Assembly (NCBI GenBank): GCA_937957815.1
Contig: CALFXN010000197.1
Location: forward strand, 1-8,375
Origin: an uncultured Synergistales bacterium
GTDB taxonomy: Bacteria > Synergistota > Synergistia > Synergistales > Aminobacteriaceae
Length of the DNA: 8,375 nucleotides
Direction of reading: 5' to 3'
The position numbers were made by a program, and so were the translations under genes. Positions 7,492-8,375 of the stretch are shown here, one piece after another (position 1 is the stretch's first letter; every line of letters begins with the position of its first letter). Below the pieces are notes generated by a model. It saw only the letters and a list, made by a program, of their open reading frames with translations, was not told the origin of the DNA and ran no database searches.

Positions 7492-8184
7492 ATGAATTCG
7501 GAATCATCCCCGATACGGGGCGTCGTGTTCGATCTGGACGGGACGATCGTCGACAGCGAGGAGAACTACTACCAGTCCGACGTGAGGATCCTCGCGCGAA
7601 GGGGAGTCGCGTTGACGCGGGAAGACAAGGGACGCTTCATCGGGTACGGCAATCGCTACATCATGGAGCGGTTCATCGCGGAATTCGGTCTTGCCGACAC
7701 ACCGGACGCGCTTCTCGAGGAGAAGAACCGGGAGTATCTCGCGATCGCTCGTTCGGATACGAGCGTCTTTCCTGAGATGCGGGCTCTCATCGAGGGGTTT
7801 TTCGCAAGAGGAGTCCCTATGGCCGTCGCGTCGGGATCGTCTCCTGCCGTCATCCGGGAAGTTCTCGGGATTACCGGGCTGCGACGATACTTCGGGGCGA
7901 CGGTCTCTTCGGAGGAAGTCCCGAACGGCAAGCCTGAACCGGACGTCTTCCTCGAAGCGGCGGAGCGGATCCGTTCCGCGCCGCGCAACACGCTGGTCGT
8001 CGAGGATGCCGTATACGGCGTGATAGCCGCGAAACGCGCCGGAATGCGATGTGCCGTCATCCCGACATTTCCCGGACCTCCCTTCGATTCCAGGCTGCTC
8101 GAAGCGGACTACGTCGTCCCGGGAGGGATGCGCGAGTTCGTCGCGGAAGATCTTCTCCGGTGGGCGGACACTCATGGCAGATAA
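7492..8184 (+). CDS. HAD-superfamily hydrolase, beta-phosphoglucomutase-like (subfamily IA)
   Basis: Cytoplasmic haloacid-dehalogenase-fold enzyme of 230 residues, the usual length for phosphatases/phosphomutases of the beta-phosphoglucomutase/phosphoglycolate phosphatase group acting on small phosphorylated metabolites; the substrate cannot be told. Motif I is FDLDGT at 13-18 with nucleophile Asp14 and acid/base Asp16. A helical cap follows (about 20-85). Motif II is the Ser114 of ASGSS, motif III is Lys147 in GKPEPD, and motif IV is Glu171-Asp172 in VVEDAVYGV. All catalytic residues are present. In-frame ATGs also occur at 7432, 7477 and 7486. I prefer 7492 because GGGG at 7479-7482 lies 9 bases upstream, the HAD fold starts right after it, and the earlier starts overlap the predicted promoter or leave no ribosome site. 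ATG 7486 (two residues longer) remains possible. It is divergent from the macroglobulin gene and overlaps the next gene by 11 bases. Confidence 0.93.
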   Translation: MNSESSPIRGVVFDLDGTIVDSEENYYQSDVRILARRGVALTREDKGRFIGYGNRYIMERFIAEFGLADTPDALLEEKNREYLAIARSDTSVFPEMRALIEGFFARGVPMAVASGSSPAVIREVLGITGLRRYFGATVSSEEVPNGKPEPDVFLEAAERIRSAPRNTLVVEDAVYGVIAAKRAGMRCAVIPTFPGPPFDSRLLEADYVVPGGMREFVAEDLLRWADTHGR

Positions 8185-8330
8185 TACGGCGATGCGGCGG
8201 AACGCCGCGTATGTTTCCGGTATCTCCGGGGCCGCTGGCGGTCATGCAGGGGCGCACGGCACGCTTGATGAATCCATGGAGAAGCGCATCGGACGGCTCA
8301 TGGGCGAGAGCCGGGGGAAGGTCGCCGGAG
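8174..8330 (+). CDS. Start of an unrecognised gene, cut at the contig end
   Basis: ATG 8174 sits inside the last codons of the HAD gene in another frame, an 11-base overlap that suggests translational coupling in one operon. Only 52 genuine codons are present before adapter sequence begins. The peptide starts MADNTAMRRN, has a Gly/Ala/His-rich stretch at 16-29 and then a charged, probably helical part (ESMEKRIGRLMGESRGK region). There is no signal peptide or membrane segment. I do not recognise the family. The apparent stop at 8363 lies inside adapter and is not real, so the natural length is unknown. The start codon lacks a strong ribosome binding site, which fits coupling to the HAD gene. 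Confidence 0.5.
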
Positions 8331-8375
8331 AGATCGGAAGAGCGTCGTGTAGGGAAAGAGTGTAGATCTCGGTGG
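8331..8375. other. Illumina TruSeq adapter sequence (artefact, not genomic)
   Basis: From AGATCGGAAGAGCGTCGTGT onward, all 45 bases agree with my recollection of the reverse complement of the TruSeq universal adapter, ending in TAGATCTCGGTGG. This is read-through adapter left at the end of an assembled contig. Translated in the frame of the preceding gene it gives the peptide IGRASCRERV, a tail known as a contaminant in predicted proteins. It should be trimmed. The exact join may be one or two bases earlier because the genomic sequence also ends in AG-like bases. Confidence 0.97.

Noticed and set aside
8051..8365. A complete 104-codon protein ending at 8365 on the plus strand
   Set aside because: Its first part is a shifted frame of the HAD gene and its last part is translated adapter; only 8174-8330 is a plausible coding start.

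Overview
The window reads as chromosomal DNA from a GC-rich diderm (Gram-negative type) bacterium. It carries an exported alpha-2-macroglobulin-like protein followed at once by a penicillin-binding protein 1C, a pairing known from the periplasmic cell-wall/defence locus of many diderm bacteria (yfhM-pbpC in Escherichia coli). I cannot fix the phylum from the sequence. The sugar-phosphatase-like HAD protein resembles, from memory, proteins of spirochaetes, but this is only an impression. The last 45 bases are an Illumina library adapter, so the sequence is probably the end of a (meta)genomic contig.

Layout: bases 1-2002 (minus strand) hold most of a pbpC gene, which runs off the left edge and lacks its C-terminal part. 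Bases 2039-7405 (minus strand) hold a complete alpha-2-macroglobulin-family gene of 1788 codons, with an intact thioester motif. The two genes form one unit transcribed right to left, separated by 36 bases that carry the pbpC ribosome binding site. Bases 7406-7491 are a short divergent control region with a perfect TATAAT on the minus strand, an overlapping TATTAT on the plus strand and a 12-base perfect palindrome. Bases 7492-8184 (plus strand) encode a HAD-family phosphatase/phosphomutase. Its end overlaps by 11 bases the start of an unrecognised gene at 8174, which is cut off at 8330 where adapter sequence begins.

How the genes work together: the macroglobulin is predicted to trap proteases outside the cytoplasmic membrane through a bait region and a reactive thioester. 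PBP1C is a bifunctional peptidoglycan polymerase/crosslinking enzyme. The established hypothesis for such pairs is that the inhibitor neutralises attacking proteases when the envelope is breached while PBP1C helps repair the wall. The HAD gene is divergent and has no evident functional link to the pair. There are no RNA genes, mobile elements or CRISPR arrays, and no gene-free stretch longer than 300 bases. Apart from the adapter, this looks like an ordinary region; I see no undescribed system.
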